A program made the translations under genes and the position numbers. A DNA stretch of 64,000 bases from VXYL01 sp965203685 (GTDB lineage: Bacteria; Pseudomonadota; Gammaproteobacteria; Pseudomonadales; Azotimanducaceae), in NCBI GenBank assembly GCA_965203685.1, contig OZ241908.1, positions 62,001 to 126,000 of the forward strand, written 5' to 3'. Below are positions 26,694-34,615 of this stretch, piece by piece. Below the pieces are notes generated by a model. It ran no database searches and was not told the DNA's origin. It saw only the letters and a list, made by a program, of their open reading frames with translations. How positions within the stretch are numbered: the first letter of the stretch is position 1; each line of letters begins with the position of its first letter.

Positions 26694-26778
26694 AGTCCCC
26701 CCGGTAGCTCGCGATGCCGCGATCGACCCAACTCTAACGCGTTTCCCCTCGGCGCTGGTTCTGTGGTGTTATGCACGC
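26694..26778. promoter_or_regulatory. divergent promoter region between the DUF3604 and binding-protein genes
   Basis: An 85-base gap between two genes that read away from each other, so promoters for both are expected here or just inside the genes. No clear sigma-70 pair or repeat was found by eye. Confidence 0.35.
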
Positions 26779-28647
26779 ATGAGACTCGTCGTGGCCTGCT
26801 TCGTGCTGGTGGCCGCACCTGCGGGCATGGCGAACGTGGCGGACTACGATCTCGTTTTCAAGCACGGGCTCTCGTATTTCGGGACGCTCAAGTACCCACC
26901 AGGTTTCAAGCACTTCGAGTGGGCTGACCCGGATGCGGCAAAAGGCGGAACGCTACGGCTCTCGGCGGTGGGCCGGTTCGACACCTTCAACCCGTTGATC
27001 GAGAAAGGCCGCGCCCCGGCGGGCGTGGCGAACTTCGGCGACGACAACCTGCTCTACGACCGGCTGATGCAGCCCACTGCCGACCGGCCAGCCGAGAAGT
27101 ACGGACGACTGGCCGAGTCGGTCGCTGTATCGGACGATCTCACCCTGGTCGCCTTCCGCCTGCGCCGCTCGGCTCGCTTCCACGATGGCGTCCCGGTCAC
27201 CGCCCACGACGTCAAGTTCACCTTCGACATGATCAAGGCCCACGGCGGCCCGAGCCTGAAGACCATCTTCCGAGACGTCACGCACGCGACCCTGAACGGC
27301 GACTACGAGATCCACTTCCACGTTGGCGCCGGCAGTTCGACGAACCTCAACGTGGCGCTGTACTTGGCGAGCCTCTATGCCCTGCCGCGGCACCATTGGG
27401 TGGAGCGCGAGTTCAACCGCACGACCACGGAGCCACCGCTCGGCAGCGGACCCTACCGCATCCGCGAGACGCGCGATGGCAAGTGGCTCGTCTACGAAAG
27501 GGTCGAGGACTACTGGGGGGCGGAGTTGCCGGTCAACGTCGGGCGCTACAACTTCGACGCCATCAGCTACGACTACTACCTGGACAAACACGTGCAGAAG
27601 GAGTCGCTCAAGGGCGATGTGTTCGACGTGCTCTTGGAGGACGTCGCCAAGGACTGGTACAGCAACTACAACATCGACGAGGTGGACCGGGGGCTGCTGG
27701 TGAAGCAGTTGGTCTACCACCAGAACCCGGCCGGGTTCCCCGTCGCCTTCATGTGGAACCTGCGCGAGCCGGTATTCGCGGACATTCGCGTTCGCGAGGC
27801 GTTGTGGTGGCTGTACGACTTCGAGTGGTCGAACCGGGTTCTCTACCACGACTTCTACCTGCGCGCCGACAGCTACTTCACGAACACGGACCTGGCCCAC
27901 GGCGGCACGTTGCCGTCGCCGGCGGAACTCGAGATCCTCGAGCCGTACCGCGGGCGGATCCCGCCGCGGGTATTCACCGATGTCTACCGCGTGCCGGACA
28001 CGGAAGGACGGGGCGTGTACCGCCGCTCGTTCGTCGAGGCGGAACGACTGCTGTCGGCGGCCGGGTGGACTCTCGAGGACGGGCGTCGCGTCCACCGGGA
28101 CACCGGCGAACGGCTGAGCTTGGATTTCATGTACGCCGGCGACCACCTCGAACGCGTCGGTCTGCCATACGTCAAGACGCTGGAGAAGATGGGCATCGGC
28201 ATCACCGCACGGACCATCGAGCCTTCGAACTACGTCAGTCGTCTGCGGCGTCGCAAGTTCGACGCGACAATCCTCGGTATTGGCGGCAGCCTGACCCCTG
28301 GCGTCGAACTGCGTTCCACGTTCGGCTCCTACGCGGCCGACGTGGACTCGTCGCGAAACCTGATGGGCATCAAGGATCCCGTGGTGGATGAACTCGTCGA
28401 GAAGGTCATCGAAGCCGACTCGAGGCCCAAGCTGATCGCGGCGGCGCGCGCGCTTGATCGCGTTCTACTATGGAACTTCTACGGCATTCCCGGCTTCTAC
28501 GCACCGGGTTACCGGTTCATCTACTGGGACCGCCTCTCCCGGCCGGACGTGGTCGGCAAGTACCGGCCTGGATTTCCGGACACCTGGTGGTGGGACGAAC
28601 GGAAGGCGCACGAACTCGATCGTGCCCAGGGGACGCTCACGCGATGA
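26779..28647 (+). CDS. ABC transporter family 5 extracellular solute-binding protein, YejA-like
   Basis: A 622-residue periplasmic binding protein with a short signal peptide (MRLVVACFVLVAAPAGMA). GTLKYPPGFKHFEWADP followed by DAAKGGTLRLSAV matches the start of mature YejA-type proteins, which bring oligopeptides and microcin C to the YejBEF permease. SBP family 5 features follow: LVAFRLRRSARFHDGVPVTA and KFTFDMIKAHGGPS. ATG 26779 is chosen over the longer open frame from 26617 because the signal peptide begins there. No permease or ATPase genes are adjacent, so the rest of the transporter is elsewhere or the gene is an orphan. Confidence 0.85.
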   Translation: MRLVVACFVLVAAPAGMANVADYDLVFKHGLSYFGTLKYPPGFKHFEWADPDAAKGGTLRLSAVGRFDTFNPLIEKGRAPAGVANFGDDNLLYDRLMQPTADRPAEKYGRLAESVAVSDDLTLVAFRLRRSARFHDGVPVTAHDVKFTFDMIKAHGGPSLKTIFRDVTHATLNGDYEIHFHVGAGSSTNLNVALYLASLYALPRHHWVEREFNRTTTEPPLGSGPYRIRETRDGKWLVYERVEDYWGAELPVNVGRYNFDAISYDYYLDKHVQKESLKGDVFDVLLEDVAKDWYSNYNIDEVDRGLLVKQLVYHQNPAGFPVAFMWNLREPVFADIRVREALWWLYDFEWSNRVLYHDFYLRADSYFTNTDLAHGGTLPSPAELEILEPYRGRIPPRVFTDVYRVPDTEGRGVYRRSFVEAERLLSAAGWTLEDGRRVHRDTGERLSLDFMYAGDHLERVGLPYVKTLEKMGIGITARTIEPSNYVSRLRRRKFDATILGIGGSLTPGVELRSTFGSYAADVDSSRNLMGIKDPVVDELVEKVIEADSRPKLIAAARALDRVLLWNFYGIPGFYAPGYRFIYWDRLSRPDVVGKYRPGFPDTWWWDERKAHELDRAQGTLTR

Positions 28648-28669
28648 GAGGTCCCAAGGATGTCGATGG

Positions 28670-29707
28670 CTAGAACCCGTAGCGGAGCGACACGACCCCC
28701 TGTGTTCCGTCGATGTCGACGAGTTCGGCGTCACCTACGATCGCCGATGACTCCGCGTAGTTGATCCCGAAGTTCACGGCGAGCCCCCGGGCGATGTCGT
28801 ACTGCAATCCCAAGGCGACCGACTTCTCAGGGTTGCTCTCGATCCGGCCGGCATGTCCCTCGATGGACCAGGTGAGAACGCCGGTCTTGTGACGCACACC
28901 GCTCGACACGTACCAGCGGTCCGCGTTGGCGCCCGTCGCGGATAGCTGCTCCACGCCGGCGCCAAAGTCGACCAGCGTACTGCCGTAGATGAACTCGCCG
29001 ACGCCGCTCAGCGCCTTGGAGTCCATCAGCACACCATGAGGCGACCGGCAGACACTCTCCGAATACCGCGCCGTCAACCGATAGTCGCGAACACCGCTCG
29101 GGCGCTGGAAGGTCGCGCCGAGGTCAATGTTGGACGCTTCATCGGTCGCGGCACCCACCAGCCAGGGACCGAGCCGCACTTGGTAGGCGGCCCCCAGGTC
29201 GTCGAGCTTGCCGAAAGCGTCGTCGAGCCTGAGCCGTGCGTAGCCTGCACCGTATTGTCGCCGCGTTTGCTGGTAAATCACGCGCGACACGTCGCCGAAG
29301 TGCAATAGCCCCCAGCTACCGCCAACCGACATAGCGACGTGGTCGTCGTACTCCCCTTGGGGTTGCTCGACATCCGGCGCGTTGTCGGCGTAGCGCGCCA
29401 ACCAGGTCACACCGACGCGCCAGCGATTGGCTAGCTGGGTTCTCGCGCTGACCGCGGCCTCGGCATAGGTTCCCGTGCCGACATGGGGAGAATCGCCGTC
29501 GAGTTCCAGGGTGTAGGGGATGTCGAAAGCGCCTGTCGCCAGGAACGTCAGGTCGCCGACCTCGATGGCGAGCGGCTCTTCAAGGGTCGACAGCCGTTCA
29601 TGAAGCGACGGTCCCGTGGAGCGCTCGTCGGCACCGGCGGTGGGGTAGAAGGCCGCGGCCAAAGCGACGGCGAACAGGATGGGGCGAGGGTTACGAGGGA
29701 GGTTCAT
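28670..29707 (-). CDS. outer membrane porin-like beta-barrel protein
   Basis: A 345-residue protein with a signal peptide (ILFAVALAAAFYPTAGA). The mature part is made of short alternating amphipathic strands (WRVGVTWLARYAD, GVVSLRYGF) and ends in the C-terminal Phe of RYGF that the BAM complex recognises. This is the pattern of Gram-negative general porins. The frame stays open upstream to 30178, but that stretch lies inside the haloperoxidase gene in another frame, so ATG 29707 is used. It starts 21 bases after the haloperoxidase stop on the same strand, so the two are probably co-transcribed. Confidence 0.8.
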   Translation of the reverse strand: MNLPRNPRPILFAVALAAAFYPTAGADERSTGPSLHERLSTLEEPLAIEVGDLTFLATGAFDIPYTLELDGDSPHVGTGTYAEAAVSARTQLANRWRVGVTWLARYADNAPDVEQPQGEYDDHVAMSVGGSWGLLHFGDVSRVIYQQTRRQYGAGYARLRLDDAFGKLDDLGAAYQVRLGPWLVGAATDEASNIDLGATFQRPSGVRDYRLTARYSESVCRSPHGVLMDSKALSGVGEFIYGSTLVDFGAGVEQLSATGANADRWYVSSGVRHKTGVLTWSIEGHAGRIESNPEKSVALGLQYDIARGLAVNFGINYAESSAIVGDAELVDIDGTQGVVSLRYGF

Positions 29708-29727
29708 CGTGTCTATGCCTTGGCGGA

Positions 29728-31125
29728 TTACGCCTTCGCGGGGAAGGTGGAGTGGAAGGCTTGGCGGGCAATCTCGCGGCCGGCGCGCAATGCCTCGGTA
29801 TTGTCGATCGCCCAGTGCACGCCACCGTAGAGTCGGCTGAGTCCGTTCTCGTCCGCCATGTGGCTGAAGCTCGTCCAGTGACGGGTCACACCGCGAAGCT
29901 GTGGCCACAGCACCTCGTCGGGTGATCGACCAGTGACCGCAACGCGGTCCGTGCCGTAGATCAGCGCCAGCATCTCGGCGGCGGCCGCGCCGAAGGTCGA
30001 GTGGCCGGACGTGTAGGCTGGGAACTCCGGCGTCGGCACGTAGCTCTGCCAGCCGGGTTCGCGCACGACGCGCGGGTCGGGATTGCCGAAGTTCGGCGCG
30101 CGCGACCGGATCGCGCTCTCCGGCCGGACGATGTCGTGGTGGTACTTGGTGTCCCAGGCGCAGATGGAGGCGTCGCACTGGGTCATGCCTAGCAGCGCGA
30201 AGGCGCGTGCGAGTTCGATGAAGGTCAGGTCCCGGTCCTGCAGGACCTGCATGCCGATGTAGAGGAAGTGGCCCGGGGGCGTGATTCCCCAGGGCCCATC
30301 CTCCCAGAACAGCGCGATCTCGGATTGATCCGTGGTACGCGTTGCACTGTCGGCGCCTCCTAAGCGACGGATGGTCTCGAACTCCTCGGCAAACTCGGGA
30401 CTCCTCGCGTCGTGGAAGTCGCCGGAGCGGAATTGCGCACCACTCGACATGGTCCAGGGCTTGATCCGGCCGTGCCCGGGAAACAGGCCCCGGTCAAACG
30501 ACGAAAAGGCGGGTCCTGGCTTCGCTGCGTAGAACGGACCGGTCGGGCGCCAGCGGAGCGCGTCGTTGCGGCGCTGGTAGCGGCCGAGGTAGTAGTTCAC
30601 TTCGCTCGGCTCCGAACCGTCGTCGGTACGCAGTCGTAGCACGCGCCGCGCAACCGTTTGTCCCCATTCGACACCCAGGCTCTTGCTTTCACTGGCCGGG
30701 AAACGGTCGAGGAACATCCTCAAGTCGAGTGGGAAGGGTTGACCGAACACCTCGGCGGCGGCGATGGAGAAGGCCACACCGTAAGCGACCTCGGGGTCGG
30801 CGTTCGCCGGCCCGGTGCCGATCCCGAAGGGCTCGTCGTACGTGCTCGTAACACCGTTCGCCGCGAGGAAGCCAGCGGCGGTCGTCAGGCCGTAGTCGTA
30901 GGCTGCGCGGGGTGTCAACACGCGCTGGTTGCGCACGCACTGCATCGCCATGTCGACCCAGTGGAAAACGGTGTTGTGGTTGCCAGGTTTGATGATCTGG
31001 CTGGTGTACGACGCCCGGTGGCCGTGCGGGCTCATGCAGCCGGCGACGGAAGCGGCTGCGGCGACGGTTGCGCCTTTCAAGAGGCTCCGCCGTGAATAGG
31101 TGATCGTTTTTTCGTTTTTCGACAT
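29728..31125 (-). CDS. Tat-exported vanadium-dependent haloperoxidase / PAP2 superfamily protein
   Basis: A 465-residue protein with a twin-arginine signal (YSRRSLLKGATVAAAASVAGC). It has all three PAP2/vanadium-haloperoxidase motifs: KYHHDIVRP (KX6RP), YTSGHSTF in place of PSGH, and SRLYGGVHWAID (SRX5HX3D). These residues hold vanadate or phosphate. The length and the Tat signal fit secreted vanadium haloperoxidases better than lipid phosphatases. Bromo- or chloroperoxidase activity is inferred only from family. ATG 31125 follows GGGGAG by about nine bases. The open frame continues to 31251 without family features. A porin gene follows downstream. Confidence 0.83.
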   Translation of the reverse strand: MSKNEKTITYSRRSLLKGATVAAAASVAGCMSPHGHRASYTSQIIKPGNHNTVFHWVDMAMQCVRNQRVLTPRAAYDYGLTTAAGFLAANGVTSTYDEPFGIGTGPANADPEVAYGVAFSIAAAEVFGQPFPLDLRMFLDRFPASESKSLGVEWGQTVARRVLRLRTDDGSEPSEVNYYLGRYQRRNDALRWRPTGPFYAAKPGPAFSSFDRGLFPGHGRIKPWTMSSGAQFRSGDFHDARSPEFAEEFETIRRLGGADSATRTTDQSEIALFWEDGPWGITPPGHFLYIGMQVLQDRDLTFIELARAFALLGMTQCDASICAWDTKYHHDIVRPESAIRSRAPNFGNPDPRVVREPGWQSYVPTPEFPAYTSGHSTFGAAAAEMLALIYGTDRVAVTGRSPDEVLWPQLRGVTRHWTSFSHMADENGLSRLYGGVHWAIDNTEALRAGREIARQAFHSTFPAKA

Positions 31126-31312
31126 CAATATGACTCCCCGACACGCTTGGTGCGTGCCTCGCTCAAAACGTTGGATTGCTGGCCCGCTTTCGGGTTGTTG
31201 TTGCGGCGCAACTGCAGGATGACGGGGCGTGAAAGACAACACGCCGTTCAAAACTATCGACTAGAACACGCTACCCTCGAATCCGCGCCCACCACGGGTT
31301 TGCCGGACTATT

Positions 31313-31334
31313 GTCCGCCGCGCCGGCGGCGGAC
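31313..31334. repeat. GC-rich hairpin, 8-bp stem
   Basis: GTCCGCCG (31313-31320) and CGGCGGAC (31327-31334) are perfect inverted repeats around a six-base loop. It lies about 190 bases upstream of the haloperoxidase start. Its role is unknown; it could be a leader structure or part of an operator. Confidence 0.45.
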
Positions 31335-31386
31335 TGCGAACGCGCGACTTTGCCGTAGCAGATTCGGCAAGGTCAAGGGAGCGTCA

Positions 31387-31410
31387 CATAAGTTGCGGAA
31401 ATTACTTATG
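31387..31410. promoter_or_regulatory. inverted repeat CATAAGT-N10-ACTTATG, possible operator
   Basis: Perfect seven-base arms (31387-31393 and 31404-31410) separated by ten bases. The arms are A+T-rich in an otherwise GC-rich genome, and the spacing suits a dimeric helix-turn-helix regulator. It lies 260-285 bases upstream of the haloperoxidase gene. No regulator gene is adjacent. Confidence 0.4.
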
Positions 31411-31445
31411 AATTTGGCGCGTGCGCCATATTGGGGCTACCCTAA

Positions 31446-31466
31446 ATTGGTGCGGCTTGCACCAAT
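31446..31466. promoter_or_regulatory. inverted repeat ATTGGTGC-N5-GCACCAAT, possible operator
   Basis: Perfect eight-base arms (31446-31453 and 31459-31466) around GGCTT. It resembles an NtrC site in composition, but the arms point the opposite way from the TGCACCA-N-TGGTGCA consensus. It lies between the second repeat and the deacylase terminator hairpin, and could act as an operator or a small RNA hairpin. Confidence 0.4.
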
Positions 31467-31479
31467 CGTGTGCAAGGAT

Positions 31480-31506
31480 CGGCCCCGCGTACGACTCGCG
31501 GGGCCG
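31480..31506 (-). terminator. terminator-like hairpin after the deacylase gene
   Basis: CGGCCCCGCG (31480-31489) and CGCGGGGCCG (31497-31506) form a perfect ten-base GC stem with a seven-base loop. It lies 13 bases past the minus-strand stop at 31519. The bases after it on the minus strand are not a clean U run, so termination may need Rho. Confidence 0.5.
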
Positions 31507-31518
31507 ACTATGGAAGCG

Positions 31519-33255
31519 TTACGCTCGACCGTGTCGCAACAGTTGCCCCGGCGTGTTACCCGTGCACTCGCCGTCCTCGAAGGTGCACACGCCATTGACG
31601 AGGATCATTCGGTACCCCTTGGCGTGCTGGACACGCCGCCATTCGTTGGCCGGGAAGTCGTGCGCGACCTCGCCGACCCACGGCGGCGTTACCTCCAGCG
31701 CGTCCAAGTCGTAGACCACTATGTCGGCTGGCGCGCCTTCGCGCAGGAAGCCGCGATCGCGGAATCCTGCGGCGAATGCCGGCAGGTAGCTCAGTCGGTA
31801 ATGCGCCTCCTCAAGAGACAGCTTCTTCTCGTCGCGCACCATCCACGCTAGGAAGTCGGTCGTGTAGGCACCGCCGGTGAAGAACTTGGTGTGGGCACCG
31901 CCGTCGGAGACGCCTGGGATGGAATACGGCGCGGTGATCATCTCGGCCATGTAGTCGGCACTCTGCCCACGGTCACGACCGAGGAACTCCACCTTCAGGT
32001 TGCCCTCCACGGCGAGATCGAGCATGGCGTCGATCGGGTGCTTGCCCTGTTCGTCGGCAATCTGCTGCACGGACTTGCCGACGTACCGCTCAAGGTCATC
32101 GGCGTTCGGACAGTCGTCCACGGACTGGATCAGCAGTTGCTCGATCGGCCCGCCGAGCGCCTGGGTCTTGCCGAGCTTCTCGATGGCGGCGTCGGTCTCG
32201 GCGCGGATCGCGGCGCGCACCTCCTCGTCTTGGAACTTCGCCATCTTCTCGTCGAAGGTGCCGGTCGTCGCGCGGTTCCAGGCCGGGCTCGAGTCGTAAA
32301 GGTTCCAATGCTCAAGCGTGAACGCGAAACCGGTACGAATAGTCGCGCCCTGCCCGAAGATGCGTAGACCCTTGCCATTGGCGCCGTCCAGCCATTCGAG
32401 ACGATTGCGGTGGATCTCGGGCTTCTCCCGACTGACCGCGACGATGTTGTGCAGGATCGGACGACCGCTGACTTCCGCCAAGCGTTCCTGGAACGCGAGG
32501 TCTTTCGGCAGGTCGCCGGTGAACTGCGTGATTTGGATGAACCCTTCGTCGCGCTCAGCAAGCACTTCGCCGAGTGCCAGAACGTCCTCGTCGCACATGG
32601 TGTCAGTCACCATCGGCGTACCGTCGAAGTCCGCCTGCACCGAGTTCTTGCCGAGGCGTTGCACGGAGAAGCCGCAGGCACCCGCGTCCATTGCCTCGTG
32701 AAGGAGCGACTTCATCTCGGCCTGCTCCTGGCGCGTGGCTGGGCGTGTCTTGGCGGCTTCGAGCCCCATCACCCAGGTCATGAGCGGCGCGACGGGCATG
32801 TACGTCAGGCAGTTCACGCCCTTGGGAATGCGCTCCAGCGTCTTGAGCCACTCCGGGAAGGTCACCCAGTCCCAGATCATGCCGGCCTTCATGGATTCGA
32901 AAGGGATCGCCTCGGTGCGCGACATCGTGAGCATGGCGCGGTCGCGACCCTCCGGTGCCACGGGCGCGAAGCCGAATCCGCAGTTGCCGAGCACCACCGA
33001 CGTGACACCGTGCCAGCCGGAAATCGTGCAGTACGGATCCCACTGGATCTGCGCGTCGTAGTGGGTGTGCAGATCGACGAAGCCTGGCGCGACGATCAAT
33101 CCGTCGGCATCGATCTCGCGGGCTGCCTTGCCTTTCGAACGTCCGCCGATCTGCGCGATGCGCCCGTCCTTGATCCATAGATCGCCCTTGAAGCGCGGCA
33201 CGCGCGTGCCGTCGACGATCGTCCCGTTCTTGATGAGTACGTCGTAGTCCGTCAT
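31519..33255 (-). CDS. N-acyl-D-amino-acid deacylase family amidohydrolase
   Basis: A 578-residue urease-superfamily amidohydrolase with the strand start VLIKNGTIVDGTRVPRFKGD, the metal-binding HxH in VDLHTHYDAQ and, late in the chain, VSDGGAHTKFFTGG with the catalytic Asp. The family name comes from D-aminoacylases, but many members act on other N-acyl or cyclic amides. ATG 33255 follows a GGGAGGGG ribosome binding site. A paralogue lies at 47767-49467. A terminator-like hairpin follows its stop. Confidence 0.86.
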   Translation of the reverse strand: MTDYDVLIKNGTIVDGTRVPRFKGDLWIKDGRIAQIGGRSKGKAAREIDADGLIVAPGFVDLHTHYDAQIQWDPYCTISGWHGVTSVVLGNCGFGFAPVAPEGRDRAMLTMSRTEAIPFESMKAGMIWDWVTFPEWLKTLERIPKGVNCLTYMPVAPLMTWVMGLEAAKTRPATRQEQAEMKSLLHEAMDAGACGFSVQRLGKNSVQADFDGTPMVTDTMCDEDVLALGEVLAERDEGFIQITQFTGDLPKDLAFQERLAEVSGRPILHNIVAVSREKPEIHRNRLEWLDGANGKGLRIFGQGATIRTGFAFTLEHWNLYDSSPAWNRATTGTFDEKMAKFQDEEVRAAIRAETDAAIEKLGKTQALGGPIEQLLIQSVDDCPNADDLERYVGKSVQQIADEQGKHPIDAMLDLAVEGNLKVEFLGRDRGQSADYMAEMITAPYSIPGVSDGGAHTKFFTGGAYTTDFLAWMVRDEKKLSLEEAHYRLSYLPAFAAGFRDRGFLREGAPADIVVYDLDALEVTPPWVGEVAHDFPANEWRRVQHAKGYRMILVNGVCTFEDGECTGNTPGQLLRHGRA

Positions 33256-33480
33256 TGATCCCCTCCCTCGCTTATCGGCACGATCCTGCGCCTACTCCGA
33301 CGCGGTTGTCAAAGAAGCGTCCGCTGTTGGGCGCACGGCCACCAGTCGCGATTGCGGTGTAAGCCGGTGGCCCGAACGCTCGCGGGAGATCCGCCCCTCG
33401 CCCTGTAGGCGATCTGCCGTAGCGCGGTCGTGCCCGCCTGGCCCATCCTTTTTGGGACGAACCGGACGCCGGGCGCAACG

Positions 33481-34450
33481 ATGGCCGCGACCAGCCACGA
33501 CCAGAACTTCAAGAACCTCATCGCGGCGGAGGCTAGCGCAAGCGCCGCCGCCGCGCGTGGACTTACCCGCGCGACGCGCTGGCGTTTTTCGCCGCCGAGG
33601 AGGCACCGGCTCCCGAGGACAAGGTCGACATCGCGCCAGTACGCCAGGAGCAGTTGAAGGAGCGCCTCGGCGACCGCTTCCGCGAGCTCGACGCGCCGCT
33701 GATGGTGAAGTGGCGCGACGGTCGCCGCGAGGCCGTGGCCTTCGTCGTCGAGGAGGAGACGGAGCCGCGCCGGTTCTCCCGGCACCGCCTCGCGCACTAC
33801 TGCCTCGACCTCGCGCAGATGCTGCGCACCGACCGCGTGGTGCCGGTGGCGATCTTCCTGCGCGCCCGCGGCGCGGCGGACGCGCCCGCGCCGCTCGTCC
33901 TCGGCACGGAGCGGCGCCCCTACCTGACGTTCGACCACCTCGCGTGCCGGCTCGCGGAGACGCCCTACGAGCGCTGGCGCGACAGCCGCAACGTGGCGGC
34001 GCTGGTCAACCTGCCGAACATGCGCGTCCCGGCGGAGCGCCGGGTCGACGCCTACGCGGCCGCGGTGCGGGGTCTGCAGGCGGTGGAACCGGATCCGAAC
34101 ATGAGGGCAAAATACATGACTTCCATCGACTTTAGTCGACGTTCATAGACGTCTACGCCGAACTCGACGAGGACGAGTACCGGCGCTACGAAAGCGACTA
34201 CCCGGAGGAGAGCACGGTCATGGCAGGAGTCATTGAGAGAGCCCGCGACGAAGGCATGGAACGCGGCGTCCGCCAGGGCCGCAGCGAGGGCGAGCGGGCC
34301 GTCCTCGAACGGCAGCTCCGGCGCCGGTTCGGGCCCCTGTCTCCCCGAACCGTCGAAAGGCTGCGTGGGGCCTCCGCGGGCGATCTGGAGACTTGGGCCG
34401 ACAACGTCCTCGCCGCCGACACGCTCGACGACGTGTTCCGCGCGGCCTAA
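33481..34450 (+). pseudogene. Rpn-family PD-(D/E)XK recombination-promoting nuclease, broken by two frameshifts
   Basis: Three consecutive frames together give one Rpn-type protein. The first (ATG 33481) reads MAATSHDQNFKNLI. The second carries YPRDALAFFAAEEA, HRLAHYCLDLAQML, VVPVAIFLRA and EPDPNMRAKY up to a stop at 34148. The third reads FIDVYAELDEDEYRRYESDYPEE from about 34142 and continues through GVIERARDEGMERGVRQGRSEGE to the usual tail ending at 34450. The first break lies around 33525-33575. The second lies at 34117-34142, next to the palindrome TCGACTTTAGTCGA. Intact members promote recA-independent recombination. The gene is probably inactive unless frameshifting is programmed, for which I see no slippery motif. 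Confidence 0.75.
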
Positions 34451-34615
34451 CGGGGTGGAAGCGGCGGAACTGCCCAAGGAGGTCATCGGCCAACGCCCGT
34501 TTCGGTCCGCGTACGGTCCGAAGGTTACGCGGGTGTCGCACATATCCTTGCCGCGGGCGAGGATCCTTCCGTAGCGAGCGGCTCCCGGCTTGTCTTGGGT
34601 CGGCAGTAGCCGCCC

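Larger units (their letters stand above)
31126..31518. other. intergenic region with several inverted repeats
   Basis: These 393 bases lie between the deacylase stop (31519) and the haloperoxidase start (31125), both minus strand. No gene is convincing. It holds a GC hairpin near 31313, two operator-like inverted repeats (31387-31410 and 31446-31466) and a stronger hairpin just after the deacylase stop (31480-31506). The region should contain the haloperoxidase promoter; the A+T-rich stretch around 31385-31450 is the best candidate. Confidence 0.45.

Noticed and set aside
31446..31466. The repeat ATTGGTGC-N5-GCACCAAT as an NtrC or sigma-54 promoter element
   Set aside because: The arms are in the opposite order from the NtrC consensus, and the GG to GC spacing is eight rather than ten bases, so it does not fit a sigma-54 promoter.
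33481..34450. Programmed frameshifting in the Rpn gene
   Set aside because: No slippery heptamer or strong downstream structure was seen at either break; decay fits better.
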